Of a stretch of 64,000 nucleotides of DNA, positions 36,645-46,282 are shown in pieces. Within the stretch, counting starts at the first letter, position 1, and every line of letters starts with the position of its first letter. The position numbers were made by a program, and so were the translations under genes. The DNA is taken from assembly GCF_001373415.1 (NCBI RefSeq), contig NZ_CDSE01000030.1, positions 1 to 64,000 of the forward strand, written 5' to 3'. Origin of the DNA: Paenibacillus dakarensis. GTDB lineage: Bacteria > Bacillota > Bacilli > Paenibacillales > Paenibacillaceae. Below the pieces are notes generated by a model. It was not told the origin of the DNA. It was given only the letters and a program-made list of their open reading frames with translations, and searched no databases.

Positions 36645-36681
36645 TGAAAGGTTTTGGCACTCAGCCGTTTCTTTAGGCTAG

Positions 36682-37665
36682 TCACCCGGCAGAATGATCG
36701 CATTCGCCTGTGAGCACTTGTTCCAACCAATCCAAATGATCCTGATACCATTGTATGGTGCAGCGGATTCCGTCTTCGTAGCTATACTTTGGAACCCAAC
36801 CGAGCTGTGTACGAATTTTGCTCGAATCGATAGCATAACGGCGGTCATGCCCTAGACGATCCGCAACATGTGTTATTAAGGATTCTGGCTTATTAAGCAA
36901 TTCCAAAATTGTACGGATAACCTGCAAATTATTTCTTTCATTATTACCGCCAATATTATATACCTCTCCGTTCTTGCCATTGCGTAAGACTATATCGATT
37001 GCCCTGCAATGGTCTTCCACGTACAGCCAATCTCGAACATTCATTCCGTCTCCGTATAAAGGAAGAGGGCGGCCGTTCATGGCATTGTAAATCATAAGCG
37101 GAATTAATTTCTCTGGGAATTGATAAGGACCGTAATTATTTGAGCAGCGTGTAATATTAACCGGCAATCCATATGTTTCATAATAAGCGCGGACGAGTAA
37201 ATCTGCACCAGCCTTACTTGCGGAATATGGACTATTCGGCTGGAGCGGGGTATCTTCAGTGAATAATCCGGTACTCCCCAGCGATCCATATACTTCATCC
37301 GTAGATACTTGAATAAATTTATGAATTCCATATTTTTTGGATAAATCCAAAATTGTCTGCGTCCCCAGCACATTCGTTTTTACAAATAATTCAGGTTGAA
37401 CAATACTCCGGTCCACATGGGATTCGGCAGCAAAATTGATGACGGCATCCAGCCCCTCCTTGAAAAGAGGCTCTAGCGATGCCTTATCCGCAATATCTGC
37501 TTTTATAAAACGCAGCCCTTCACTTATATCCGCAAGATTGTTCAAATTCCCCGCATACGTTAATAAATCTACATTTATGATTTCATCGTACGGGTATTGT
37601 TTGAGAAAATAACGAATAAAGTTACTGCCTATAAATCCCGCTCCTCCGGTTACCATGATTTTCAA
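36682..37665 (-). CDS. rfbB: dTDP-glucose 4,6-dehydratase
   Basis: Makes dTDP-4-keto-6-deoxyglucose. An SDR-type protein of 327 residues with GGAGFIGSNFIRYF (NAD site), the STDEVYGS motif, YSASKAGADLLVRAY (catalytic Tyr-x3-Lys) and ITRCSNNYGPYQFPEKLIPLM. The frame is open to a GTG at 37674, but TTG at 37665 gives MKIMVTGGAGF, the normal family start, with GAGG eight bases upstream. Last gene of the glycan run; rmlC and rmlD are not in the window, so the keto sugar is likely passed to the aminotransferase. Confidence 0.93.
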   Translation of the reverse strand: MKIMVTGGAGFIGSNFIRYFLKQYPYDEIINVDLLTYAGNLNNLADISEGLRFIKADIADKASLEPLFKEGLDAVINFAAESHVDRSIVQPELFVKTNVLGTQTILDLSKKYGIHKFIQVSTDEVYGSLGSTGLFTEDTPLQPNSPYSASKAGADLLVRAYYETYGLPVNITRCSNNYGPYQFPEKLIPLMIYNAMNGRPLPLYGDGMNVRDWLYVEDHCRAIDIVLRNGKNGEVYNIGGNNERNNLQVIRTILELLNKPESLITHVADRLGHDRRYAIDSSKIRTQLGWVPKYSYEDGIRCTIQWYQDHLDWLEQVLTGECDHSAG

Positions 37666-37851
37666 TACGCTCACCTCATGTAATCGAAATTGATTTCCGC
37701 TTCAGATAAAGGCGGATGTTTGGCTTCTTAATCCGATAGGGAATAATTATCCTGAATAAAAGCGGCCTCTATGCCGGATAATTTGAGTATTCATCCTCCG
37801 ATACAGAAGAAATCCCGATCACATTAACGGATCGAGACTTCCACAGTTTCA

Positions 37852-39027
37852 TTATTTTATTTGAATGTGTATATTGTTTTTTACTTCCTCTAACCGTTTC
37901 ATAGCCTCGTTAATATTAGTGCCTTTGACGATAATTTGTCCGATCCGGTCCGTGCCGACCCGAAATTTATTGATTTTATCTCCGATATTATAATCAAACG
38001 AAATTTGTATAATATCTTCATGAGGGGCATTTCCATTCACAATTCCAGTAATTTCTCCCTCCGAACCGGATATCAAAAGCTCACAGGCACAGGGCTGCAG
38101 TGTCTGGGCAGGAAACTTAGGATTCATATGAAGAGCAGCCCTAATAATCTGTTCATAAAAATCAAAACCATAGAAAATCGATATGAGTTCCGGCAAACAT
38201 GTAGCCCCAGCCCTCGCTCCGATCTCAAGCACATACACCTTTTCATCTTTAAGGATAAAATCTGCATTGATCGCACAATTATTGAGCTTCAGCGCATGAA
38301 CACTCTGTTTTAACTGAAAAACAAGATCCTGCTGCACATGCTCCGGCAATTCGTAAGGTACAGAATGACCAATAGGCACGCCTGTATCTCCATAAAACAC
38401 TAAATCACCATGCGGCATCACAAACTGAATTTTGTCATCATACACAAAACTCTGGGCACCAAACTCCGTTCCTTCTATAAATTCTTCTATGATAAAAAAA
38501 TCAAGTTTTGTATCTTTTCTCACTATTTCGTACGCATATTCCACTTTAGACGGATCGGTAACCTTCACAATTCCCTTACTTCCTCCGCCGTCTACCGCTT
38601 TGAACATGAGAGGCGGCGTCAGGGATTTAAAAGCATTCATCGCCTCTTCTTTATTGGTGACTTTAACAAATTTGGCTGTTCTTACACCAAAATCCATGAA
38701 AGCCTGCTTCATTTTCCATTTATTTGATGACAGCTGGGCGGACTCATAACTGAGCCCGCTGACTCCCAACTCTTCAACTACCTTTCCAATAGACCTTACT
38801 GCCACATCCGTACCGGTTGTACATATCCCGTCAATATCTTCCAATCGGGCAATCTCAACTACTTTATCCATGTCTGTTGTGTCTTCATAATAAACTTTAT
38901 CCGCCAAAGTGAAGCCAGGATAGTTTCCTTTGCGGCTCAAGACAATGACGTAAAACCCCATATCTTTAGCCGTTTTGATTAACGGAGATTGGGAGATGCC
39001 CGCACCTAATATCATTATTTTTTTCAT
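37852..39027 (-). CDS. ATP-grasp domain carboxylate-amine ligase
   Basis: A 391-residue ATP-grasp enzyme: N-terminal nucleotide-like domain (MILGAGISQSPLIKTAKDMGFYVIVLS), ATP-binding region GVSGLSYESAQLSSNKWKMKQAF..PPLMFKAVDGGGSKGIVKV (about 97-157) and catalytic region EEFIEGTEFGAQSFV, then NADFILKDEKVYVLEIGARAGATCLPEL (Mg ligands). ATP-grasp ligases join a carboxylate to an amine; here the amine may be the amino sugar made by the adjacent aminotransferase. Its ATG overlaps the aminotransferase stop (ATGA). Exact substrates unknown. Confidence 0.85.
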   Translation of the reverse strand: MKKIMILGAGISQSPLIKTAKDMGFYVIVLSRKGNYPGFTLADKVYYEDTTDMDKVVEIARLEDIDGICTTGTDVAVRSIGKVVEELGVSGLSYESAQLSSNKWKMKQAFMDFGVRTAKFVKVTNKEEAMNAFKSLTPPLMFKAVDGGGSKGIVKVTDPSKVEYAYEIVRKDTKLDFFIIEEFIEGTEFGAQSFVYDDKIQFVMPHGDLVFYGDTGVPIGHSVPYELPEHVQQDLVFQLKQSVHALKLNNCAINADFILKDEKVYVLEIGARAGATCLPELISIFYGFDFYEQIIRAALHMNPKFPAQTLQPCACELLISGSEGEITGIVNGNAPHEDIIQISFDYNIGDKINKFRVGTDRIGQIIVKGTNINEAMKRLEEVKNNIHIQIK

Positions 39028-40157
39028 GGTTTAAACTCCCTGATACGGTTTATGATCCGTTCTTGATCTTCTTCTGTTATATTCGGATGGATAGGAAGGG
39101 TGAGAATCGTTTTCCAGATTTCAGAGGAGAGAGGAACAACCGCTTTTAAGTGAAGGTAGCATGGATGAAGATGACAAGGATAATAATGAACTCCTGTAGC
39201 AATATTGTGTTCTTGTAAATGAACAATCATACGATCCCTAAAGCTTTCTTCCTTGAATTTAATTTGAAACAAATGCCATGAGCTTCGGGATTCCGGTTGT
39301 TCCTCCGGAAGCTCAATCCATTCCAAATCTTTGAGTTCTCTAAGATAACACTGCGCGATTTCCCGTCGTCTTCCATTCAGGGCATCCAGCTTGCGGAGCT
39401 GAACCAGCCCTATGGCCGCCTGCATGTCGCTCATATGGTATTTGTATCCTACACCCTCTACAAAATATTGCCATGCGTAAACTCTTTCATTGGATGACCG
39501 TATCCACGTATCACGTGAAATTCCAACCCATCGCTTCTCACGGAGTTTACGGTTCATCCACTCTGTATTGCAGGTGATCGCTCCCCCTTCCCCGCTGGTC
39601 AAATTCTTGACAGCATGAAAGCTGAAGCAAGTAAGATCACTGACGGAACCGATTTTGCTTCCTTTGTATTCTGCCCCGCAGGCGTGCGCCGCATCTTCTA
39701 TAACTTTAATCCCCCTTGATTTTGCCAGTTCATGAATAGCGTCCATATCGCAAGGATGTCCTCCCATATGAACGGCAATAATGGCTTTGGTCTTATCCGT
39801 AATTTTACGCTCGATATCCGCCGGAGAAATATTCATTGTATGTTTATCAATATCCGCAAATACCGGAGTTGCACCAACATAACTGACAGCATGAACCGTG
39901 GATATAAAAGTAATGGACGGTACGATAACCTCGTCTCCCGGTCCAATTCCTAGTATTTCCACAGCCAAATGGAGCGCCGCCGTGCCTGAATTGAGAGCTA
40001 CCGCGAAACGGCTGCCAACAAAACGGGCAAACTCTTGTTCAAACTGCTCGGTTTTGGGACCGAGACCAAGCCATCCGGAACGCAGTACTTCTGATACCGC
40101 ATCAATTTCTTCTTGACCGATGCATGGTTGAAGAACGGGGATCAGTTTATGTTCCAA
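39024..40157 (-). CDS. DegT/DnrJ/EryC1/StrS aminotransferase
   Basis: A PLP-dependent sugar aminotransferase of 377 residues. LNSGTAALHLAVEILGIGPGDEVIVPSITFISTVHAV, VIEDAAHACGAEYKGSKIGSVSDLTCFSFHAVKNLTSGEGGAI (PLP Lys in FSFHAVKN). It is expected to aminate the 4-keto group of dTDP-4-keto-6-deoxyglucose from RfbB, giving dTDP-4-amino-4,6-dideoxy sugar (inference). Start is TTG with AGGAGAGG upstream. Translationally coupled to the ATP-grasp ligase. Confidence 0.92.
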   Translation of the reverse strand: MEHKLIPVLQPCIGQEEIDAVSEVLRSGWLGLGPKTEQFEQEFARFVGSRFAVALNSGTAALHLAVEILGIGPGDEVIVPSITFISTVHAVSYVGATPVFADIDKHTMNISPADIERKITDKTKAIIAVHMGGHPCDMDAIHELAKSRGIKVIEDAAHACGAEYKGSKIGSVSDLTCFSFHAVKNLTSGEGGAITCNTEWMNRKLREKRWVGISRDTWIRSSNERVYAWQYFVEGVGYKYHMSDMQAAIGLVQLRKLDALNGRRREIAQCYLRELKDLEWIELPEEQPESRSSWHLFQIKFKEESFRDRMIVHLQEHNIATGVHYYPCHLHPCYLHLKAVVPLSSEIWKTILTLPIHPNITEEDQERIINRIREFKP

Positions 40158-40192
40158 AAGAACCTCTCCTTTCGTTAATTGAAAAACCTAAA

Positions 40193-41221
40193 TCACTCGG
40201 CCAGCAGAATTTGCGTCTTCCACTTATCCGCACATGCATCTACAGAGAAATTTCTTAATGAATCTTGTTCTGCCTGATCCGCAATCTTCTGGCGGAGTTC
40301 CGGATGCTCGATCATTTGGACGATAGCTTCATACCATTCTTCAGTTCCCCCAGAAATAATCAGACCGTTTTCTTTGTGCTTCACCCATTCTTCATAAGCC
40401 GGGGACGAAGCATATATGCCAGGAATCCGGCAGGCTGAATATTCTCGGAATTTATTATTACTCTTGCAGTCGTGCAGCAGTGTTCTCTCCAGCGGAGCCA
40501 ATCCAATATCCCAATTGGTGCGGTATAGACGTTTCAGAAATTTTTTATAATTTTCATCATGAGGCTCAGCATATACTTGAGGGCTGTCTTTAAGTTCCTC
40601 TGGAGCATATCCGTAAAATTCCATCCGGATGTTATCCCCATACTTTTGCATGATCCTATCCAGCGCATGAATTACGGGTTCAAAGGCAACCGGCTTTCTT
40701 CCACCTTCATAACCTATAACGATTTTGTCATCCGGTTTTTTGTTTTTTTTCACTCGGGATATGATAGAAAAATCTACACTGCCAGGAAAATAAACAATTT
40801 TATTCGGTTTAAAATGCGTATCCAGGTGCCTAGCAAAGAAGGCTGAAGCAACTTTCACGATTTGAGCATTTTTAAGAAACTTCACATATGTCTTTCTTCG
40901 TGATGACTCATGATAGTATCTGCCCATATCCGAACCCGGATTTATTGCCAAAAAGTGATCATCAATGACATAAACCGTCTTTTTCCCCATCTCGCGGGCC
41001 ATTTCAAAAAGTTTATACGTCTCCGGTTGAACGGTGCGAAAAAACATGATGATATCTGCTTCTGCCAGTTTTGATTTATCCACCTCATGGTCCGGCCTGA
41101 TCTCAAAGCTGCAAATTCCACTTTTTTCAAGGAAACGGAGCGGCTGCTCTAACCCGATTTTATAGGAAGCGATTCTATCCGATCCAATAATAAGAACATT
41201 GAGATCTCCTTTCCTTCTCAT
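40193..41221 (-). CDS. Glycosyltransferase, CgeB-like (untagged paralogue)
   Basis: A 342-residue protein with a GT-B-like fold. KFLKNAQIVKVASAFFARHL, VIGYEGGRKPVAFEPVI..., NWDIGLAPLERTLLHDCKSNNKFREYSACRIPGIYASSPAYEEWV match the glycosyl_transferase group 1 / CgeB-like domain of spore-coat glycosyltransferases. It is a close paralogue of the 41237 gene, but lacks the N-terminal basic region and Gly-Tyr tag; it begins MRRKGDLNVLIIGSDR. Start ATG with AGGGGG directly before it; a GGCGGTG lies further upstream. Confidence 0.85.
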   Translation of the reverse strand: MRRKGDLNVLIIGSDRIASYKIGLEQPLRFLEKSGICSFEIRPDHEVDKSKLAEADIIMFFRTVQPETYKLFEMAREMGKKTVYVIDDHFLAINPGSDMGRYYHESSRRKTYVKFLKNAQIVKVASAFFARHLDTHFKPNKIVYFPGSVDFSIISRVKKNKKPDDKIVIGYEGGRKPVAFEPVIHALDRIMQKYGDNIRMEFYGYAPEELKDSPQVYAEPHDENYKKFLKRLYRTNWDIGLAPLERTLLHDCKSNNKFREYSACRIPGIYASSPAYEEWVKHKENGLIISGGTEEWYEAIVQMIEHPELRQKIADQAEQDSLRNFSVDACADKWKTQILLAE

Positions 41222-41236
41222 CCCCCTGTCACCGCC

Positions 41237-42439
41237 TCAAGTTTTGAGTATATATTTCTTCCAACTGTCAACACACGTGCTCAGTGAAAAATGCTGCCTC
41301 ACCAACATTTCCGCATTTTCTTTAATGCGCTGCCGCATCGGTGGATCCTCGATCATAGCTTTAATTCCTTCATACCAAGCCTTTTTATTGTGTTCAACAA
41401 GATAACCGGATACCCCCTGTGTGACCCATGGCGTATAGACAGGAGAATTAGAGTAAATGGCCGGAATCCGGCATGCACCGTATTCTCGGAATTTATTGTT
41501 GGTTTTCCCCCTGTTAAATAAATTGTCAGCAAGAGGGGCAATCCCTATATCCCAGTTACACCGGTTCAGTCTTTTCAAGAATTGTTTATATTCCATTCCG
41601 CCGCCTACATAATTAACACTTGGATGATTAGCCAAATCTGCAGGGAGATATCCGAAAAATTCCAACCTTACAAAACCCCCGTAGTAATCAAGAATTTCGC
41701 GCAGAGCTGGTATGACAGGAACAAAATCCTCCACTTTTTCGCCACCGGCATATCCTATTACGATTTGTTCCTCTTCCGTGTCAGACCGGCTTTGCCGGTC
41801 CAGCCACTCCAGATCCACGCTGCCCGGAAAATAGATAACATTTTTATTGAAACGCTCATGGATATAGGTGCCGAGTTCGGGCGAGTCTACTTTGATAGTT
41901 TTGGCGTTTTTTAAAAACTTGATAGACGTCTCTCTCCGAACCGGGTCGCAATAGTATTGCCCCACCGGGGTTGTTGGCTGAATTTCCAGGAAATTATCAT
42001 CTATGACATATACCGATTGCTTTTTCAGTTGATGAGCTAACTCTAACAGCGCATATGCAGAAGGCTCAACATTGCGGACAAACACGATAGTTCCAGCAGC
42101 GGCAATCATCTCGGGACTAACCTCTTGTTCGAGTTTCACTTCAAACTGCAAGTTCTCGCGCTTATTTAATTCATTAAATGGCTGAATAACTCCGATTTCA
42201 AGTGATGGAATGATCCCTGCTGTGATCACTAGTAAATCTAACTTAGGCAGCTCCGGCTCTAAAACCGCCACAGCGCTATTAGAAATGACTTGAACTGCTG
42301 TGCGCCCCTGCTGAAAACCTTCCTCTCTCCCTTTTTGATAACCATCGATACGTCCTTTTTGATAACCTCTTAACGAAACCGTCGGCTGTTCTCTTTGGCG
42401 CAGTTTAATACGGGTCCGCTGTTTTTTTCTCAGAACCAT
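41237..42439 (-). CDS. Glycosyltransferase, CgeB-like with basic and Gly-Tyr tag N-terminus
   Basis: A 400-residue paralogue of the 40193 protein (shared YVIDDNFLEIQP, KFLKNAKTIKVDS, NWDIGIAPLADNLFNRGKTNNKFREYGACRIPAIYSNSPVYTPWV) with an added N-terminus: residues 2-17 are highly basic, and 25-46 hold three repeats of G-[YF]-Q-K/Q-G-R. The frame is open far upstream, but AGGAGAAGG before the ATG at 42439 decides the start and avoids overlap with the small gene. The tag is shared with other proteins of the locus. Confidence 0.85.
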   Translation of the reverse strand: MVLRKKQRTRIKLRQREQPTVSLRGYQKGRIDGYQKGREEGFQQGRTAVQVISNSAVAVLEPELPKLDLLVITAGIIPSLEIGVIQPFNELNKRENLQFEVKLEQEVSPEMIAAAGTIVFVRNVEPSAYALLELAHQLKKQSVYVIDDNFLEIQPTTPVGQYYCDPVRRETSIKFLKNAKTIKVDSPELGTYIHERFNKNVIYFPGSVDLEWLDRQSRSDTEEEQIVIGYAGGEKVEDFVPVIPALREILDYYGGFVRLEFFGYLPADLANHPSVNYVGGGMEYKQFLKRLNRCNWDIGIAPLADNLFNRGKTNNKFREYGACRIPAIYSNSPVYTPWVTQGVSGYLVEHNKKAWYEGIKAMIEDPPMRQRIKENAEMLVRQHFSLSTCVDSWKKYILKT

Positions 42440-42440
42440 A

Positions 42441-42701
42441 TTATCCTTCTCCTTTATAAGCCTCTTGGTGGCCGGCTTCCACACCCTCCGCATAACCAAC
42501 ATCGAATCCTTCATTGTAAGCCTCATCAAATCCCTTGTTATAGGCTTCGTTGTAATTGTCAGACTGATGCTTCGGTATAACTGTGATTCCTTTACTCATT
42601 CTTTTTCCAGTCACTCTTCTTCTCTTTCGGATTGGCTTTCTCGTTTTCATCGCTCTTCTTGATTTCGGACGGACACTACGTTTGTTTTTTGTTGTTCTCA
42701 T
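42441..42701 (-). CDS. Small basic protein with C-terminal Gly-Tyr repeat tag
   Basis: An 86-residue protein of two parts: an extremely basic N-terminus (residues 5-34, mostly Arg and Lys) and an acidic C-terminal run (about 50-86) of the repeat [YF]-x-[EK]-[AG]-[YF]-x-x-G (YNEAYNKGFDEAYNEGFDVGYAEGVEAGHQEAYKGEG, given here as a pattern). No enzyme domain. Stop is 1 bp before the next start. The ATG at 42701 has AGAGGGTGG before it. I do not recognise the family; it may be a scaffold carrying only the tag. Confidence 0.7.
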   Translation of the reverse strand: MRTTKNKRSVRPKSRRAMKTRKPIRKRRRVTGKRMSKGITVIPKHQSDNYNEAYNKGFDEAYNEGFDVGYAEGVEAGHQEAYKGEG

Positions 42702-42716
42702 GAGAACCACCCTCTA

Positions 42717-44042
42717 TTAAATGTTATTTGCCTTAATTACCGGCGGCGGAATGACCGGGGTGCCCTCTTCATATTTCCGCAGCTCAGCAGAATCGGCCAA
42801 CAATGATTTATAGGAGTCAAGCTGCCACGCCGTTAAGGAATGCCTGTTTATAAACCGGTGTAATGTACTCCCTTTACACTGAAAAAAGCTGCCATCACTT
42901 CCTTGAATAAGCCTGCCTTCAGGAATGATGCCATTGTCAGAGGAGCAAAACCCTTCTTTCATTCTGCGATCCACTTCTTCTGCTGAAATTTCGCCTGCAG
43001 GATGCCAGCTGCAAAGATCAACCTGGGATATCCGAACAGCTCGGAAACGATGTTCGCCGACAATCAGATGGCGGTTCCCGTTCTCGATCCAATACTTTTT
43101 CGATCCTGCTCCCTGCACAACAATACATGTTGGATACAAATCAATCATTTTAAGATGGCTCCGAGTCATGTTATGCTGCCAACCAAGATGCAGCAAGCCA
43201 TGAGGATCACTCCATTTTTGGGAATAGAAGCTGAGATTATTGGCATACACTTCATCGAATTTGTCATTTAGTGATTTCATACTGACACTTCCATAGTGAT
43301 GGATAAACGTATCCCTTGCGATCACAAGGTGCATCCCCAATAGCCGGGCACGCAGCCCGTAATCATCATCCTCACAATTTCCTACTTCAAAGCCCTCATC
43401 AAAATACCCTAACCGGATAAAATCCTCGCGCCGAAGCAGCATGCAAAACCCTGTTAAACGGTTTGTAACGGACCACCGCCGGGCATCAGATTGATTATAT
43501 AACTGAGCAAATTGGTGCATTTCATGGATATTGGTGTAACAAGTCTCGATGAGCTGCTCCCCGCTGATATAATTTGTTACGGGTCCGACGATGCCGATTG
43601 TTGAATCGCTGTGCAAACAGGCCAGCAAGTTGGAGAGCCAGTTAACGGTTACTACAGCGTCATTATTCAAGATCAGCATGGTTGTTCCCCTGGACATCAT
43701 AAGCCCTTGGTTGACAGCTCCCGCAAATCCCAAATTTTCTTGATTGATCCGGAAGCGGATGCCTTGCAAAGATATAAGGTACTCTGCAGTCCCGTCCGCA
43801 GACGCATTATCAATAATGATCAGCTCGTACGGCTTGTTTGTATATCGTAATACGCTCTCGATGCACTCTTTCAGATAGCCCAGCTGGTTGTATGTCGGAA
43901 TGATGATACTTGTACCTTCAAATAAAGCCGGATACCTATTGATTCCTTCCGCTCTTCCGCGGCTGTACCCTTCGGCATAACCTTGACTGAATCCCTTATG
44001 ATAGCCATCGTTGTAACCTTTCTGGTTCAGGTGATCACTCAT
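42717..44042 (-). CDS. GT2 glycosyltransferase with Gly-Tyr tag
   Basis: A 441-residue protein. Residues 9-33 are the tag (GYNDGYHKGFSQGYAEGYSRGRAEG pattern). The GT2 domain follows: SIIIPTYNQLGYLKECIESVLRY..IIDNASADGTAEYL, MLILNNDAVVTVNWLSNLL (DxD-like NND), FCMLLRREDFIRLGYFDEGFEVGNCEDDDYGLRARLLG. About 150 further residues at the C-terminus (ending PPVIKANNI) are not recognised. Starts inside the stop of the GT-D gene (ATGA). An untagged relative is at 47020. Confidence 0.88.
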   Translation of the reverse strand: MSDHLNQKGYNDGYHKGFSQGYAEGYSRGRAEGINRYPALFEGTSIIIPTYNQLGYLKECIESVLRYTNKPYELIIIDNASADGTAEYLISLQGIRFRINQENLGFAGAVNQGLMMSRGTTMLILNNDAVVTVNWLSNLLACLHSDSTIGIVGPVTNYISGEQLIETCYTNIHEMHQFAQLYNQSDARRWSVTNRLTGFCMLLRREDFIRLGYFDEGFEVGNCEDDDYGLRARLLGMHLVIARDTFIHHYGSVSMKSLNDKFDEVYANNLSFYSQKWSDPHGLLHLGWQHNMTRSHLKMIDLYPTCIVVQGAGSKKYWIENGNRHLIVGEHRFRAVRISQVDLCSWHPAGEISAEEVDRRMKEGFCSSDNGIIPEGRLIQGSDGSFFQCKGSTLHRFINRHSLTAWQLDSYKSLLADSAELRKYEEGTPVIPPPVIKANNI

Positions 44043-45124
44043 AATTTGGCATCTCCTGAAACAAAGGAATCTGCCAGATGGCCAAAATCAATGGCTACCT
44101 TCCCCAGCACGGTGGCAATGCGCTGGACAATCACGACAGCCGGTATGCCGGCACTTACTAGAGCGATATCAAAGTCACCGGCTGCCGAGATCTCATCCAT
44201 TACTCTGGAAATATCACGCATGCCTTCTACCGGGCTAACAACTCCAGTAACATGAATGCCGCCGTTTACCAATATTTTTGAAAACTCCGGGGCTGAGTTC
44301 CCCACAATAAGAACGCGGTAGCTGGCTAATATCTTCTTTAGGTAGCCTTCGAGATACAGCGCATAATTAATCGTTGATAAAGTCAATTGGAGATCGCGAT
44401 ACGGAATTCCATGAGCTTTCATTACAGAAAAGGCCAGCGGCTGAAAATTGGCTAACCGTAATTTGGGTACGCCCACAATATCTGCCTCTTTGATTGAAGC
44501 TATAAGCATATCTCTGGCCTCTAGATCCGGCAGATCCACACCGGAGTAACTTAAAAAATGCCCTTCCTTGCGTACCAATTCCTCATTCATCACGACCTTC
44601 TGCGCCAGGGTAAGCAATTCCCCGTCCCCCAAACGAACAACGGATAGTGGAGAACGAGCTTCCAAAGCATTTATAAGTCTTCCGGCGACTTCCGGAGCCC
44701 CAAGGAGTCTAAAATAGTATGGTTTCATCTGATTAATCCCAGCTTCAATAATCTGTTGTATGGAGATTCCGGGGAGGATATCCAGTTCTGAAAGAATCGA
44801 GTCTACAATCCTGTCTCCTCCGTCATACACTCCTCTTTTGTATTCCTCTTCCGCTCTATGAGCCCGATTCATTTCAGGAAGCGGCTGCTCGATGATCGGT
44901 ATGGTCTGCATCGCTTTCATCCATGCTTCGTCATACCCGGCATCATAACCTTGGTTATATGACGCGGAAGCCTGTTTCAGCAGCTTTTGTTCACAACTAC
45001 TCTCCGGCAAGCCATTTAAGTCCCTTGAGTCTACTTTTTTGGATTTGGCCACTTTTTTCTTAAAAAAGTGTTTCTTCTTTCGCCTTAATTTTAGTTTCCT
45101 TAAGCGCTGTCGTATGGTGATCAC
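44039..45124 (-). CDS. GT-D fold glycosyltransferase with basic N-terminus and tag
   Basis: A 361-residue protein whose C-terminal part (about 140-350) has the GT-D / DUF1792 signature VVRLGDGELLTLAQ, LSYSGVDLPDL, RVLIVGNSAPEFSKIL, DIALVSAGIPAVVIVQRIATVLGKVAIDFGHL. Residues 5-30 are extremely basic; 56-68 hold a short tag (YNQGYDAGYDEAW). It is translated before the GT2 gene with an ATGA overlap. The start is a GTG with only a weak upstream GGGG, so the first residues are uncertain. Confidence 0.82.
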   Translation of the reverse strand: MITIRQRLRKLKLRRKKKHFFKKKVAKSKKVDSRDLNGLPESSCEQKLLKQASASYNQGYDAGYDEAWMKAMQTIPIIEQPLPEMNRAHRAEEEYKRGVYDGGDRIVDSILSELDILPGISIQQIIEAGINQMKPYYFRLLGAPEVAGRLINALEARSPLSVVRLGDGELLTLAQKVVMNEELVRKEGHFLSYSGVDLPDLEARDMLIASIKEADIVGVPKLRLANFQPLAFSVMKAHGIPYRDLQLTLSTINYALYLEGYLKKILASYRVLIVGNSAPEFSKILVNGGIHVTGVVSPVEGMRDISRVMDEISAAGDFDIALVSAGIPAVVIVQRIATVLGKVAIDFGHLADSFVSGDAKL

Positions 45125-45175
45125 CCCAACTTACACTCAATATATTCTTGGCTACTAATTAAGAAACGGGGATAC

Positions 45176-46282
45176 TTATCCATTTTCATGGGTCTGTGAA
45201 GGGAAAATCATGTCCAGCATTGAGCTTAATCTTTTATGATAGGTGTGATTAGTTCTCGTTTTCAGCAAGCTGTTAAAAGCCATTTTCATCCGTTCTTCTT
45301 CATGCTGCAAATAATATTCCATCTTTTCGATTAACTCTTCAGGCGTACTATAGGTTTCGATTTCAGAACGCGTGGAATAGACCTGGTCCAGATCGGGTCG
45401 AACATCTGTCAATTGAAGTGTGGCACAGCCCGCTATTTCAAAGGTTCGCGGATTAACGGAGAAAGCCGGAATTTTGGGGCCGTTCGCATTGATTGTATCG
45501 TCCTCTGCGTCGCGATGAAGATTAATTACTATTTTTGCTCCGTTATAATAGCTGGCTGTTTCTTCTGGTGTGAGCCAATCGCCAAGCCTGATTTTATCGG
45601 AAAGGAGAGAATAGCTCTGGAGACGGTCCCACCACCATCCTGAAATCACTACTTTTTTATCTTTTAAATACGGAGCCAGACGATCTATCAGATCCACCCG
45701 ATTCCAATACGCTGTCCCAATAAAACAAATATCAGATCGATAGGGACCGGGTACGTATTTCGGGCGAAATACAGCGGGATTCGACGCAAACGGAAGATGG
45801 TAAACATGCTCACACCCTAATTTTTTGTAAAATGAAAGACAGCTGGACTCGAGTGTAAAAATATAGTCGTACCGGGGGGCAATGGATACTGTCCAATCCG
45901 TATAGTACGGATCATCGGTAAACCAGACTGCAGTAAGAAATCTGCTTTGTCTGAGTTTCCTAACCGTATCAGCTTCCACAACAACTCCATTCAGAACGAG
46001 AACAAGGTCTGGTTGAGCTTTTTTAGCTAACGCGACTACATCTTCCGAAGGATTGGCAACCGTAAGCTTGCGGACGATATCTTTTAAAGCGTCAATAATC
46101 GCTTGATCCAATGCCGGATAAGGAACACCAATACCTGCCGTCACATATAACACATGGAGATTTCTAACAGGCGCTTTATCCTGCGGCAGCTTGCGTAAAG
46201 CAACATCGGAGAATCCGATCCGGAACCCCTCGGTGCGCCCCTGCTCAAAGCCATCTCTAAATCCTTCTTCATACGGCTTCAT
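45176..46282 (-). CDS. CgeB family spore-maturation glycosyltransferase with tag
   Basis: A 368-residue CgeB-type protein: VTAGIGVPYPALDQAIIDALKDIV, WFTDDPYYTDW, DYIFTLESSCLSFYKKLGCEHVYHLPFASNPAVF, IGTAYWNRVDLIDRLAPYL, INLHRDAEDDTINANGPKIPAFSVNPRTFEIAGCATLQLTD. CgeB in Bacillus is encoded in a sigma-K, GerE-controlled cluster and affects the spore outer layer. The N-terminus (4-27) is the Gly-[YF]-x-x tag. ATGA overlap with the upstream rmlA gene. Confidence 0.88.
   Translation of the reverse strand: MKPYEEGFRDGFEQGRTEGFRIGFSDVALRKLPQDKAPVRNLHVLYVTAGIGVPYPALDQAIIDALKDIVRKLTVANPSEDVVALAKKAQPDLVLVLNGVVVEADTVRKLRQSRFLTAVWFTDDPYYTDWTVSIAPRYDYIFTLESSCLSFYKKLGCEHVYHLPFASNPAVFRPKYVPGPYRSDICFIGTAYWNRVDLIDRLAPYLKDKKVVISGWWWDRLQSYSLLSDKIRLGDWLTPEETASYYNGAKIVINLHRDAEDDTINANGPKIPAFSVNPRTFEIAGCATLQLTDVRPDLDQVYSTRSEIETYSTPEELIEKMEYYLQHEEERMKMAFNSLLKTRTNHTYHKRLSSMLDMIFPSQTHENG

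Noticed and set aside
37675..37851. Possible terminator or attenuator before rfbB
   Set aside because: TTATCC/GGATAA repeats are 35 bp apart with no T run; too weak to call.
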